Counted from the stretch's first letter, positions 38,401 through 58,488 are shown. The stretch: DNA of 64,000 bases from Lucifuga dentata (GCA_014773175.1 VXCM01003449.1:25266-89265); one strand, 5' to 3'. The notes: a model not told the origin generated them from the sequence alone. A program made the numbers and translations.

Positions 38401-41400
38401 TAAAATGATTTATCTGCTTTACAGGGAAGGACTAAGAAATGTTACAAGAAGAGGAAGGCGCCTTAAGTATAAGATTAAAAGACAACATATTTTTTTCAGG
38501 GTTTTCAGTTTGGTCTCCTCCCACAGGGGTCAAGCTGGTCTTGTGCGGGGTTAGCCCGGCCGAGAAAAAAGCTTCGATCGCTATGTAGACGAACAAAAGA
38601 CAGAACCCTGTTTGTCCTCGTGAGGTGAGAGGAGGGGCATGTGTTTGAGAGGTGGAGGGNGGGGTGTGTGTGTGTGTGCTGCCTCTCTTAATATTCCATG
38701 TGATAAATGAGCATCAGTTTCTTTCATAGAAACCTCAAAAGGACTCAAAGAAAAGTAGCACATTAACCGTACGTGCCACCTAAATGGGACAAAAAGCTTT
38801 GTATTCCTCACAAAATCTGTCTCATGAAAACCTATTTTTCAAACTACCAATAACAGGTTTGCACAACAATGTAAATGCATATCACGCTTAATATTAGCCA
38901 GATGATGTTAGAAATGAACAATGATCACTGAATTCTAGGAATATGACAAACATGGTGGTAACAATTTTGAAGACTTCAAAGCAGAATTGTGTGCCTTTGT
39001 GTGTGTGTGTGTGTACTGAGACAGCAAGTGTAAGAAAGAAGCAACAGCACACACATATTGCAGAAGCAATGTGGGTTAATTAGTGAGCAAACATCACATT
39101 TTCTCTGGGCTAATTGTTCTGGTTCATTACAGCATGCTAATAGGATTGATCCTCAACCTGTGGAATGTTTGCATTAGCTCCATATCCTTCATCCATGCCT
39201 TTTATATGAACTTATATGTACTCACAAATACACACACACGCAAAAAATAAAGACAAGCATAAATGCTGCTTACATCACACACCCCAAATCAGAATACAAA
39301 TAACAGATTTCACTGTCAACTTCACTGACATATGAATAGAACAACCTAAAGCAAGTTTATACTACAAATGTTAAGCTTATTGATTCAAAACACTTTAGGA
39401 TAAAGATGAAAAAATATTCTAATAATCTTCCCAGTTCAACTTCCCTGTCCACAAACACCGGCTGTATTGTGTCCAGCTGACCTCTGAACATTATTCAAAT
39501 GCTGCAAGGCAGATCATACAATCAACATTAAGTTAATATATTTCTACCAACTAGGAAAATCCATTCTCAAAGAAGATGGGAAGAAAAATGGGAAATTATG
39601 TTTCAAAAGTAAAAATGTTATTGTGGTGTAACTATTGCCCCCATCAAAAAAACCTGGAAATCCCAAAAAACGGATGGCAGGAATGTATGTAAACTGATGC
39701 CATACCTGTATTGATATTGCTCACCATACTGGACACAATACTGTTACAAAACCTTACTTTTTGCTGCAAGTTTCATCAAATTTCGTCAAATTACATGCTA
39801 CTGTAGATCCGCAAATTCTCAGTTCCACTCAATCTGTAATATTTTCTGTTGTAATGCAGAAAACACCTTCATCAAATGGTTCAATGAATGCTTTCCGATT
39901 CAAACCGCAGTGATGGAAGTGAGGTGCTGAAGAAACAAGCACAGTGTGATGTGTAAAATCTGTGTGGGTGCAGAACCACTATGACTAACACATGCACAGA
40001 TGTTCTGCCCATGAGTACGTCAATTTCCCAGGGTGCAATGCTTTGACCCTCCAGCTCTGCATAGCAAAATGGCTACCTACAGTAAACCTAAACCAAAGAG
40101 CATCAACTACATTTATGATAGGTACATAACAACATATTGTAATGGCAAAGAATATTAATGGAATATTATGAAAAGTAAATGCACAACAAAGGTCTTACCA
40201 GGACAAAAAAATGACAGGAATTATTATCAAAGCTTGTCTTTTATCATCATTAGATGTTCTCATACAAATTAAAGGAAAAAACAAAGGTTACCATAATGAG
40301 TAGTTCAACGGCAACCATAAATACAGGCCCATTAAAGGGAAGCTTTGAATACATTAGTGCTCTGTTCTTCTAACCTACTTTTGATAGCTGCATGGAAGCT
40401 TTTTTGTTGAGTTGTTTTCAGCATGTTTACACAATTAAGGCTTTCACTGGTTGTACTGCACAAAACTTACTGTAATAGCAGCAGTGCTGAAGCGAATTTT
40501 CCTCTTTGGAGGGATGTCCTCTTTGTTTTCTTCTGGTAAGCCAGGAATCTCTGTGAGATCTGAGCCCGGGTCGTAGACGATATCCTCGTCATCTCCATAG
40601 AGGTCATCCTCAGGATCTGTGCAGCTTTCCCCCCAACCCTGGTAACAGGCATCCCCGTCTGCATTAAAAATCACCCGCTCGTGTCCAGCGTATTCCTCCT
40701 CGGCTTCTTCTTCTTGGACCTTAGGAGATTCAGTGGGCTTATCTTCTTTCAAAGCACACCTCTCCTCCTGGCTTTCCTCAGCTGGTGTATCTGGGGTTGG
40801 CAGTGGCTCAGGGGTGGTAGCTTTGAAAGTTTTGTCAGCAGTCACATCATCATCTATAAAATTTGAAGCTTTGGACACCCCCAGTTCCTCAATATGGCTT
40901 TTCATTTCTGAAGGTTTCTCCTCTTCTTCACAGGAGCCATTGACCTGGCCTCCACTGGTGGTGGCCTCACAAGCTTTGTCTGCTTTCTCTTGCAGTTCCT
41001 GCTCTTGTGGAACTGCTTTGAGCACTGTGGTCTCTGCTAAAGGACTAGGTCTCAGGAGATCCTCACAAGAAGAGGATACAGGGAATTTTTCCCCTATCCT
41101 GCTCCGGTAGGTTCCACGAACTGGAGACTGGCGAGAATCATCCTCACTGAGGTCGCCTCCAGGGCGCTGAAAACCATCTGGTGAGTACAGGGCTCGTCTG
41201 CTGATCCCTCTGTAGGACACACCCTGGTTCTGGTGGTCTGCATTTTCAAACACAGCACTGAGTTGACTAACAGTTGGGGAGGAAGCCTCTGTTCTGGAGC
41301 AAAGTGAGTCCAAGGAGTCTGTACTGCCTCGATTAGATCTTGCACCTCGCCAATCATCAAGGTGCTCATGAGAACCCCTTTTATCGCGTCCATAAGCATA

Positions 41401-41835
41401 GACTGGTGACTGGGACTGGTCACGGGACTGTTGTTCAAACAGCCTCCTGGTTTCAGAGAACTTTGCTCCAGCATTTCCTATTCTTTCAGCTGATAAGGAA
41501 TGCTGAAGCTTGATCACAGACCCATCTGCCTTGTTGATGAAGTTGGTGGGCTTGACCATTTTTTGTGGAGAGGAATCGTCACGACCTCTGGCCTTAGCAG
41601 CTACATTTTCAGAGCCCATCTGCATGAACATGTCCTTGATGCGGCTGACATGAGCGCCATACTGGCGACCTCTTGGTTGCTTTACCCGTTCAAGGTCTTT
41701 GGGCTTGGAGTCTCCATCGATCCGAGGTTGGTCAAAGGCCCTCTTGAGTGCCTGAAACTCAGTCTGGTAGGCATTACGGTGGGGGGAGGCGCTCCGGAGG
41801 CAGGTCCTCTCCCCCGAGGCCTCCGTCTTCAGCAT
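6113..41835 (-). CDS. ppp1r9a: ppp1r9a, neurabin-1 (PP1 regulatory subunit 9A), complete
   Basis: Nineteen coding exons join without a frame break into 3450 nt (1149 residues; the human form I recall has about 1098). Exons: 41835-40471, 27214-27082, 26415-26295, 23240-23136, 20657-20528, 17964-17815, 15411-15358, 14293-14064, 12841-12745, 12623-12488, 11137-11049, 10702-10561, 9927-9858, 9786-9730, 9615-9567, 8241-8122, 7345-7322, 6752-6570, 6307-6113. Domain order: N-terminal actin-binding region ([20 protein letters not shown]); PP1-docking RVxF-type motif KIRF at about 446-449; PDZ at about 500-590 ([16 protein letters not shown]); coiled coil at about 665-800; SAM at about 1037-1100; basic C-terminal helix. 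Neurabin scaffolds PP1 on F-actin in neurons and dendritic spines. The SAM domain separates it from spinophilin (ppp1r9b). The start matches the human N-terminus. Confidence 0.95.
6570..6752 (-). CDS. ppp1r9a: ppp1r9a coding exon 18 (SAM domain)
   Basis: Sixty-one codons: [20 protein letters not shown], then [20 protein letters not shown] and [21 protein letters not shown] typical SAM domain start (W...V..WL..L.L..Y/H...F). Donor GTACAG. Confidence 0.94.
6777..7141 (+). repeat. (GA)n arrays with interspersed minisatellite unit
   Basis: Three long (GA)n tracts (about 6790-6831, 6898-6946, 7086-7140) alternate with three copies of a unit containing ATGGAAAGAGAAAATTAATA and GAGACAAATGGATGGAAA (about 6841, 6947 and 7040), giving a period of about 100 bp. 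It fills most of the intron between ppp1r9a exons 17 and 18. Confidence 0.85.
7322..7345 (-). CDS. ppp1r9a: ppp1r9a coding exon 17, 24-nt microexon
   Basis: Exactly eight codons, SLDMIDDE, identical to human neurabin at this point. Acceptor CACGTGCAG, donor GTGAGA. It keeps the frame whether included or skipped. Confidence 0.88.
7800..7895 (+). repeat. Possible LINE/SINE 3' tail relic
   Basis: The sequence GTTGTAAAACACTTAATAAC followed by AGAAAAGCGGGATATAAAG and a TTC repeat resembles the 3' ends of fish L2/V-SINE-like retroposons (…AAAAGCGCTATATAAA…). This is by memory only; the rest of the element is not recognisable. Confidence 0.4.
8122..8241 (-). CDS. ppp1r9a: ppp1r9a coding exon 16
   Basis: Forty codons, [20 protein letters not shown] then [20 protein letters not shown], aligning with human FTFNDDFSPSST...LSQSLALSSDE. 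Acceptor TTTTTTAG, donor GTACGT. Confidence 0.88.
8242..9566. other. ppp1r9a: ppp1r9a intron 15-16
   Basis: About 1.3 kb of AT-rich intron. I see no recognisable element. Confidence 0.6.
9567..9615 (-). CDS. ppp1r9a: ppp1r9a coding exon 15
   Basis: Encodes [16 protein letters not shown], resembling human VSSTDGEDSLERK. The acceptor polypyrimidine tract is a (CT)n microsatellite (9618-9652). Donor GTACAT. Confidence 0.75.
9618..9652 (+). repeat. (GA)n microsatellite forming an acceptor tract
   Basis: About 17 GA units. On the minus strand they form the (CT)n tract directly before the exon 15 acceptor. Confidence 0.95.
9730..9786 (-). CDS. ppp1r9a: ppp1r9a coding exon 14
   Basis: Encodes [18 protein letters not shown] plus split codons. 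Basic. Acceptor CCTGTCAG, donor GTAAAT. In frame with both neighbours. Confidence 0.7.
9858..9927 (-). CDS. ppp1r9a: ppp1r9a coding exon 13
   Basis: Encodes [23 protein letters not shown] in frame. Acceptor ATCGCAG, donor GTAAGG. Possibly a cassette exon. Confidence 0.72.
10561..10702 (-). CDS. ppp1r9a: ppp1r9a coding exon 12
   Basis: Encodes [20 protein letters not shown] then [21 protein letters not shown] Ser-rich, probably disordered linker. Acceptor GTCTTCAG, donor GTTAGT. Its homology to human is weak, so the support is mainly frame and splice sites. Confidence 0.78.
10720..10834 (+). repeat. (GA)n and (CA)n microsatellites
   Basis: (GA)n at about 10722-10754 and (CA)n at about 10803-10834, just upstream (minus sense) of ppp1r9a exon 12. 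Confidence 0.9.
11049..11137 (-). CDS. ppp1r9a: ppp1r9a coding exon 11
   Basis: Encodes [20 protein letters not shown] then [10 protein letters not shown]. Low similarity to human, but splice sites (…TTCTAG, GTTTGT) and frame are intact. The acceptor side is close to (CA)n(GA)n repeats. Confidence 0.8.
11144..11192 (+). repeat. (CA)n(GA)n compound microsatellite
   Basis: A (CA)n tract runs into (GA)n, a few bases from the exon 11 acceptor on the minus strand. Confidence 0.93.
11193..12487. other. ppp1r9a: ppp1r9a intron 10-11
   Basis: Contains a poly-A stretch interrupted by a single N near 11838. Nothing else recognised. Confidence 0.6.
12488..12623 (-). CDS. ppp1r9a: ppp1r9a coding exon 10 with asparagine run
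   Basis: Encodes [20 protein letters not shown] followed by [20 protein letters not shown]. The five-Asn run is coded by tandem AAC codons and is also present in human neurabin (QVNNNNN). Donor GTGTGT. Confidence 0.9.
12745..12841 (-). CDS. ppp1r9a: ppp1r9a coding exon 9 (coiled coil)
   Basis: Encodes [20 protein letters not shown] then [12 protein letters not shown]. Acceptor CCCTCCAG, donor GTAAAG. Confidence 0.93.
12891..12929 (+). repeat. (GT)n microsatellite
   Basis: About 17 GT units, intronic, 50 bp from ppp1r9a exon 9. Confidence 0.95.
12930..14063. other. ppp1r9a: ppp1r9a intron 8-9
   Basis: A plus-strand frame runs here (12896-13408), but it starts in (GT)n and lacks any recognisable domain. 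I treat it as noncoding intron. Confidence 0.65.
14064..14293 (-). CDS. ppp1r9a: ppp1r9a coding exon 8 (coiled coil)
   Basis: Encodes [18 protein letters not shown], then [20 protein letters not shown] and [16 protein letters not shown]. The central part is identical to human neurabin. Acceptor CCTTCCAG, donor GTGAGT. Confidence 0.95.
14933..14975 (+). repeat. (CA)n microsatellite
   Basis: About 20 CA units inside the ppp1r9a intron 7-8. The rest of that intron (14294-15357) shows nothing else apart from a short (CA)n at about 15312-15333. Confidence 0.95.
15358..15411 (-). CDS. ppp1r9a: ppp1r9a coding exon 7 (coiled coil start)
   Basis: Eighteen codons, [18 protein letters not shown], matching human [18 protein letters not shown]. 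Donor GTAAGA. Confidence 0.93.
15659..15701 (+). repeat. (GA)n microsatellite
   Basis: About 20 GA units in the intron upstream of exon 7 (minus sense). Confidence 0.95.
16595..16727. other. 66-bp direct repeat around a single N (probable assembly joint)
   Basis: 16595-16660 is repeated at 16662-16727 with only one N between. The repeat includes a (GT)n tract, a typical place for an unresolved contig overlap. Confidence 0.85.
17454..17490 (+). repeat. Poly-T with embedded N
   Basis: A homopolymer interrupted by AAN at 17471-17473; it marks another sequence joint in the ppp1r9a intron 6-7. Confidence 0.8.
17815..17964 (-). CDS. ppp1r9a: ppp1r9a coding exon 6
   Basis: Fifty codons: [20 protein letters not shown] then [20 protein letters not shown] and [10 protein letters not shown]. 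Acidic linker before the coiled coil. Acceptor TCACAGCAG, donor GTAACT. Confidence 0.94.
17965..20285. other. ppp1r9a: ppp1r9a intron 5-6, main part
   Basis: About 2.3 kb with a (CA)n at 18505-18530 and a poorly conserved CA/GT region near 19770-19960. No exon or transposon recognised here. Confidence 0.55.
20286..20370. repeat. Possible hAT-like repeat fragment
   Basis: CAGGGATGGGCAATTTTGAT followed by GGGGGCCAATAAAATTT and GGGCCACAT resembles an interspersed repeat common in fish genomes (…GGGATGGGCAACT…GGGCC…). No second terminus was identified. Confidence 0.4.
20528..20657 (-). CDS. ppp1r9a: ppp1r9a coding exon 5 (PDZ end and linker)
   Basis: Encodes [20 protein letters not shown] then [20 protein letters not shown]. 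Acceptor TTATTGCAG, donor GTGATC (a non-consensus but GT donor). Confidence 0.92.
20658..23135. other. ppp1r9a: ppp1r9a intron 4-5
   Basis: About 2.5 kb. Holds a poly-G tract with an N at 21255 and a short TGGA repeat near 22748. A (GT)n tract (23097-23119) ends close to the exon 4 donor. No exon recognised. Confidence 0.55.
23136..23240 (-). CDS. ppp1r9a: ppp1r9a coding exon 4 (PDZ, middle)
   Basis: Encodes [20 protein letters not shown] then [15 protein letters not shown]. Acceptor GTGCTTCAG, donor GTAAGG. Confidence 0.94.
23399..24002 (-). mobile_element. TTAA-flanked MITE, copy 1
   Basis: Starts TTAAAGGACCATACCAGCC and ends with its inverse GGCTGGTATGGTCCTTTAA. The terminal inverted repeats extend about 85 bp (…CATTTTGCATGTTTGCGCC…). 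It is 604 bp including both TTAA. It lies in the opposite orientation to copies 2-5, within ppp1r9a intron 3-4. It has no coding capacity. Confidence 0.85.
24940..25200 (+). repeat. (CA)n and (GT)n microsatellite cluster
   Basis: (CA)n at about 24943-24973 and (GT)n at about 25157-25200 lie 180 bp apart in opposite sense, so the region could fold back on itself. Intronic. Confidence 0.85.
25201..26294. other. ppp1r9a: ppp1r9a intron 3-4, part next to exon 3
   Basis: About 1.1 kb without recognised features. Confidence 0.55.
26295..26415 (-). CDS. ppp1r9a: ppp1r9a coding exon 3 (PDZ, first part)
   Basis: Encodes [39 protein letters not shown]. The GLGISIIG carboxylate-binding loop of the PDZ domain is visible. 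Donor GTGAGA. Confidence 0.95.
26860..26982. other. 61-bp direct repeat around a single N (probable assembly joint)
   Basis: 26860-26920 and 26922-26982 are identical and separated by one N. Includes a poly-A stretch. Confidence 0.88.
27082..27214 (-). CDS. ppp1r9a: ppp1r9a coding exon 2
   Basis: Encodes [20 protein letters not shown] through LFPVELEK plus 1 nt, nearly identical to human. Acceptor CTCTGCAG, donor GTGGGA. It continues the PP1-binding region. Confidence 0.95.
27215..30907. other. ppp1r9a: Largest ppp1r9a intron (coding exons 1-2), first part
   Basis: The intron spans 27215-40470. This part contains (GGA)n near 27685-27705, (CT)n(CA)n at about 29380-29437, and the 29636/29908 direct repeat. 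No exon recognised. Confidence 0.6.
29636..30056. repeat. Direct repeat of about 105 bp with (GA)n tails
   Basis: The segment from GCAATACTACATTGGCAGTC to the following (GA)n at 29636-29774 recurs at 29908-30056, an offset of 272 bp. The GA tails differ in length. It could be a tandem duplication mediated by GA slippage or a local misassembly; no N is present here. Confidence 0.85.
31067..31195. other. 64-bp direct repeat around a single N (probable assembly joint)
   Basis: 31067-31130 equals 31132-31195, inside MITE copy 2. The other copies have this segment only once. Confidence 0.88.
31445..31579. other. 67-bp direct repeat around a single N (probable assembly joint)
   Basis: 31445-31511 equals 31513-31579, again inside MITE copy 2 and single in the other copies. 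Confidence 0.88.
32285..32413. other. 64-bp direct repeat around a single N (probable assembly joint)
   Basis: 32285-32348 equals 32350-32413 at the left end of MITE copy 3. Confidence 0.88.
32541..32729. mobile_element. Nested TA-flanked MITE
   Basis: Starts CACTGTAAAATGTGACAAGT and ends with the inverse CTTGTCACATTTTACAGTG. A TA dinucleotide flanks both sides (32539-32540, 32730-32731). The other MITE copies show the uninterrupted site CTAATAGTTA, proving insertion with TA duplication, as in Tc1/mariner-type elements. 189 bp, noncoding, with long arms so the whole unit can fold. Confidence 0.85.
34725..35075. repeat. Possible old interspersed repeat, unclassified
   Basis: The segment from TATACTAGCACAGTGCCCAT to ATCAAGTTCATACAGTACCG has the look of a decayed retroposon or Helitron end, with a GC content unlike its flanks. 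I could not identify the family. Confidence 0.3.
35250..35469 (+). repeat. (CA)n and (GA)n microsatellites
   Basis: (CA)n at 35250-35286 and (GA)n at 35440-35469, intronic. Confidence 0.9.
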
Positions 41836-41977
41836 GATGGCTTCTTTGGATTCAGAGGAAATGTCAGCATTGCTGTGGCCTCATTAGAACAGGAGAATGA
41901 AGTGTCTGGTTTGACCTACTGCAAAGCTGCCTAATCTGATCCAGCTGATGTTATAGTTCCTTCAGGCCCATTCACAC
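40471..41977 (-). CDS. ppp1r9a: ppp1r9a exon 2: 5' UTR (41977-41836) and first coding part (41835-40471)
   Basis: Acceptor CTTCTCAG at 41978-41985; ATG at 41835-41833; donor GTAAGT. The 455 codons cover the actin-binding region, [30 protein letters not shown] and a long acidic stretch, ending with the PP1-docking sequence [11 protein letters not shown]. The N-terminal and C-terminal parts are close to human neurabin, whereas the middle (about 210-420) is divergent. Confidence 0.95.
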
Positions 41978-43371
41978 CTGAGAAGATAAAGAGGAGTGTT
42001 AGCAAGATTGACACAAGATACAGACATGTAGTAAAACAGCATCATGGGTTCAAGAGAGAGAATTATTTTATGGACCAACAGCATCATTACAGAAAATGAA
42101 ACACAAGACACAAGACAAGATAGATTTAAGGGCACTTTAATTACAAAGCATTAAAACAATACAACTATTGCAGTTCAGACCAAAACAAGACCAAAACAGT
42201 TACAGATGCTTATGTACAATATGCCATAAAACCTCACTGTTCAATGAATGACTGCTGCACTCTAAAAGCACGCTGCAAGTCAGACGATGATGAGTTTTCA
42301 GCATTGGTGTTTTTTCTTGTCAAATCAATACCGAGATCTCGCTGTAAGTATTGTTCCTTTTAAGCACATTATGTTTGAATTGGTGTTATGCTGTAGTAAA
42401 TATTGTTTTGCTTTTGTTTTTCTCTCAAAAAATTGTTTACTGTCATCATTAGATTGTTATTATGTGCACTCTGCAACTACACCAACTACATAACACAGCA
42501 ATTACAATCTAATAAGTCATGGATAAAAACTATTCTTATATTTCCTCTTACCTCAGCCCCTCTCTGTATATCTGTGTTTTCTACAGTAATATCTGCCCAT
42601 CCCATGGCTTTCTAATGCATCACTGATATTACAGAAGTAATACTGTTGAATGTGTGTTGATACCACCCACACAAAAAATTATATAACACTTAATAAACTA
42701 AAATAGTTGCAGATCAGATGCTGCACTATTACCACATTGTATGAAAACAGAGTTATGGAGTTACAGCAGGGTAGTAGCCTATTAGTTATTCCATAACTAT
42801 GGTTATTAATGTTTAATCCTGGTTGGCATGCCACAATACTCAAAAAAAAAAAAAAAAAAAAAAAAATTAAATAAAATAATCTTGGACATAGAGAATCCAT
42901 TAATCTATGCTGTGCTCAAACCTAAATCTGGATGGCACGAATGCATCAACAGCAGCAGCAATGGTTGAAACCTAAATGTCCTGGTTCAGTATTCATTATT
43001 CACCATGCAGTACCCTGGTTCATGATAACACCTATGTAAAAAATCCTTATGCAAAATTCAATTGAAGAGCTGTTTCAGAGGACATTGCACGGAGGAGATA
43101 AAGTTAGAGATGATGGATGAAACTGGAGCTTTAACATTGTGTCAAAGGATCAAACAGACGCATCAGCCTCAACATGACAGCTCATGTTTTCCCCTTCTGA
43201 CACTCACAAACGTCCATTTATTCACACATTCCCTCATGTGCAGGTTTACGGAGGGAGTAAAACATGAAAAACAATGATATTTCATCATATTTACATAAAA
43301 GAAGTTAAATGTTTACCAGAAACCACAGCGATGTTGCTTCAATGTTACAAAAACAAAAGAGTCTGACTTAC
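41978..43371. other. ppp1r9a: Intron between ppp1r9a noncoding and first coding exon (candidate)
   Basis: About 1.4 kb, AT-rich, with a poly-A tract at 42841-42866. No other feature recognised. Confidence 0.5.
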
Positions 43372-43690
43372 ATTCATGGCTCTGGTTCGTTTGCCGCCTG
43401 ACATAAACAAACGGTATTCCAGAGGGTAAACGTGGAGAATATGGATGCAGTCGACGTAAATCCTTTGGAAAATAACATTTCCATCCCACGGTGGGAAATG
43501 GTCCGGGACGGAATCGCCACTGTTGAAAGGTTTGGACACACGAGAGCCGCTACAACGCCATTGCAGACAGCGGCTGATGCTGCCAGGCGCACAATAGGGG
43601 TGTCGGTGCGTTTTGGCAACACATCTCACCGAGAGCTTCACCGTGCACAACAACTCCGCCGCACCGGTGTCCGGTATTATTCAACCGTGT
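43372..43690 (-). other. ppp1r9a: Candidate ppp1r9a noncoding first exon and promoter region
   Basis: A consensus donor GTAAGT lies on the minus strand immediately below 43372, opposite the acceptor of the first coding exon at 41978. The block from about 43400 to 43990 is richer in CpG than its surroundings. I infer that transcription starts here. The upstream limit (43690) is a guess. Confidence 0.45.
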
Positions 43691-43825
43691 AGGAGAGTAA
43701 ACACACCCAGCCGTTATGATAGCCGGTGATATGCGAATGTAAGCCTCATGTGACAGGTGTTAGGACCTGAACTGCGGCAATGGTTTGGTCCGATAATCTG
43801 CTGCGCGGAGGGTTTCAGTGAGCTG

Positions 43826-43980
43826 CAGTCTGGCAGAAATACCAGTACGCGCTGTAACTTCACCGGCTGCTTAGTGTTCGTGGGTTGATTGGGAGGGTTC
43901 AGNCAGTCTGGCAGAAATACCAGCACGCGCTGTAACTTCACCGGCTGCTTAGTGTTCGTGGGTTGATTGGGAGGGTTCAG
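43826..43980. other. 77-bp direct repeat around a single N with one mismatch
   Basis: 43826-43902 and 43904-43980 differ at one base (AGTACGCG versus AGCACGCG). The mismatch suggests that two alleles were joined end to end. It lies in the likely promoter region of ppp1r9a. Confidence 0.85.
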
Positions 43981-43990
43981 AACCACTCAG

Positions 43991-44206
43991 TGCAAAGTGT
44001 TTAAAATTCTCAAAGTGGGGTCCCAGGGTCACCAAGGGTCCTTGAGTTTACAAGAGGGTGGGTAGCAGGGACAGACTGGAATGAAATATGGACCTGCACT
44101 TTAGACTTAAACTGCCTCCACCCCCTCAATAAACCACCCATACACCTCACACTATTGAAATATGGAGAAATGCAAGAATGAAAGGGGACATTATGCAGAT
44201 TTCCAT

Positions 44207-44237
<31 letters not shown>

Positions 44238-46690
44238 NTTTTTTTTAAGGGGTCTATTGTGAAACCTTGTACCAGTACTCATCAGGGAAGAGGCAAGATA
44301 CACCTTAGACAGGTTGTCAGTCTAATTATATTTAATTTGGTAAAGCCAGCATTCATCTGAGCAAAATAAATTACTCCACTAATGGGACAAATCTGCTGCT
44401 TGGATCAGTGAGGTGATTAAACATTATTTCTCAAAACCAGTCAACAATTCATGTGCTGCATCTTAACTGCACTGAAATCAGTTAAAACATGCATATATGC
44501 CATCATGACATGTAAACATGGGGATGCACCATTGCATCAAATTTAAGCATTAATTCAAAGGAAATAAAGTTTCTAATGTCGCTAAATGTGCACACAAAGA
44601 CACGTGCAGAGACAGCAATGAAAGCACGTGCCATCAAGAACTTTATTTTACTTCACTGCATATTTAAAACCTGATTAGCTGCGTATCCAGAAAATGGTGT
44701 CTGAAGTTTGCACCCCCATCTCCAATTCATCTGCAGCAATAAATTTTTTAATAGTCTTATAATAGGAAAGATAAGGTATAAAAATTCATGTTGGGCTAGG
44801 TCACACAGAAGCTTACAGGCACTGCTTACAGCGTGGGACTGTCTTCAAGTGCTAAAGCACTCGAAAAGGGAGCTTTATCAACATCCTAATGCTGTATTAC
44901 ATTAACAAAAAAAAAGTCATGTTATTAAATTGATCCTCATTTAATTTAATTGTTAGTTTTTGATGTGCTATAGATAATTTAATAAAATGCTTCTCTTTAA
45001 TGTTGAATTAGCAGGTAGTTAAGCGTGTGCTTATGCTGCAAAAACTTTGAAAGCCTTATATTACTTGAGCTTTGAATTTAATTTGCTGTCTTCTGCATCT
45101 GTACTCATTCTGCCAAAATATGCAATTCATGCAAGCATTTCAGTTTATATTAGACTCAAACAAACCATAACTGATTTACATCCTTGTTGCATTTTATAGT
45201 TGGTTTATCCTTACCTAAGATATTCTACTTACCCCATTTACAGGTCTATTGGCATAAGAGTCCCGAGTTTACAGTGAACAGAGTGGGGGATCTTTGCCTG
45301 AGAATAAGTTATATCACCCGTACTAAGCTACAGACTGTCCCACATCCAGCTCTCTCTTCTTTCTGCTTAAAACACATGGAACTCAAACTTGCATACAGGA
45401 AACATGCAGGAAAGTCAGATGAAACCTGTATTTAATGCGGCAGATTAATCACTATGTACTGTATCTTAGTACATGCAGCTATAGTGTTTATTGTGATACC
45501 ATAATGCAGTCCACGCACTACTTGAAGATGTTGCTAAGAAAACTAAAAATAATTTTAAGGGGATAAAAACAGAAGATGTGAGAACAGAGGAGAGAGTACT
45601 GTAGAGCACAGCGGATGGGTGCCACCATGTTTACTAGAGAGGAAGCCATCAATACAATTTCAAATGTGCACTTTTCAAATGGAAACCAAGACCACCATCA
45701 ATGGTTTAGCCAGGATTAGGATGTTTTTCTGCACAACCAAAGTGCTCTGTTGCATCTTTAATAACATCAAACTTGCACAAGGGGGTGAATTAAGTGGCAG
45801 ATGTGACTATCACCAGGAGCAAAGGGGCCAAAACATGACCATCTGTCTGCTGGGACGGTCTCTGCAGGGGGTCTGGGCAGATTTTAGCAGACATCTCAAA
45901 CAGTGCAGCTGGGCTCAGGAGGTCATACCCTGGTGATGGAGTGTGTGTCTGTGTGTGTGTCTATGTATCCTGGGGCAGGCATGATGTGTATGGTGAGAGA
46001 CAGATCTTCAAAATGAAACAACTCCTGCCTCCTTTTCTACACCCTGTTAATGAAAGGGAGGGGATCTCACTTTGTATTATTGTATCTCCTGAGGGTTGTT
46101 CTCCTTTTCTATTGCTGCTACAGATTTATGGGAAGATTTTTTTTTCCATCTTCATGTAAAGTTTTGGGCTGGGTCACAAACCACTGCTAACGTGGGCCAG
46201 TAAAACCCAATGGAAAATATCTCCATTGTGTCAAGTCATTTGTCTCACTGGCAAAAAAGACTTGATAAGATGTAGACTATTTTTCTGTAAAGTGTGAAAT
46301 TTGTCTATTTATTAAAGAGGAAGAGCTTTGTTGGATGTGAAGTCTGTCCAACAAAAGTAATAAATTGGTATCTGATATAAAACAGGCAAAGCAGAATAGT
46401 AATAAAAGGCTTTACTACATGTTGGTCAATACATTAGTCCCTCCAACCTAGTAAAATTTTAACACATTTTGTTCTTACATTTTTTTCTAGCTAGATCACT
46501 GTAGAATAACCTTTAAAATATAATATTTTGATGCTATAGTTTACCCGTGAGAGCCATAGCTTGTGTTTGAAATCCTATTTTATCATGTTGCCCCGTTAAA
46601 CTGGAGTTACTCAAACAAATCGAGCTGCTTTTCTGATCCACATCATGTTTTTGTCCATTTTATGAGACAACCATCTTTTTCCATCCAGAT
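43991..46690. other. Intergenic DNA between ppp1r9a and sgce (head-to-head)
   Basis: About 2.7 kb. Includes a poly-T run with an N at 44238 and short GT repeats near 45945. No PEG10-like gag/pol reading frame is present. No other gene recognised. Confidence 0.6.
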
Positions 46691-46843
46691 GTTGAGCCAA
46701 TGAGAATCCGTGCTGCCTCCAGAGAAGGAAGGAGGCGGAGGAAGGAATGCTGCAGGATGCTTATTATGGCTGTCAAACCCAGTGAAATATCCTAGAAAAA
46801 AAACACAATTTTTCATGTAAAATTAACGTGGATCTTATCCATC
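46691..46843 (+). promoter_or_regulatory. sgce: sgce 5' UTR / proximal promoter (inferred)
   Basis: Region directly upstream of the start codon containing CCAATGAG at about 46697 (a CCAAT-like box) and a purine-rich GGAGG tract. No TATA box is evident. The start site is not determined. Confidence 0.35.

Positions 46844-58488
<11,645 letters not shown>

Larger units (their letters stand above)
33130..40470. other. ppp1r9a: Largest ppp1r9a intron, right part
   Basis: About 7.3 kb. Contains a purine-rich block (33270-33560), (CA)n at 35250-35286, (GA)n at 35440-35469, a single N in a G-run at 38660, and a possible old repeat at about 34725-35075. No exon recognised. Confidence 0.55.

Noticed and set aside
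40681..41934. Long plus-strand frames opposite neurabin exon 1 (e.g. 40733-41110, 41500-41934)
   Set aside because: They are shadows of the 1365-nt coding exon on the minus strand; the minus frame matches neurabin throughout.
6113..41977. Assignment to spinophilin (ppp1r9b)
   Set aside because: The C-terminal SAM domain and neighbouring sgce/asb4 are neurabin-1 features.
43991..46690. Search for a PEG10-like or other gag/pol gene between ppp1r9a and sgce
   Set aside because: No long frame with a capsid or zinc-knuckle motif is present.
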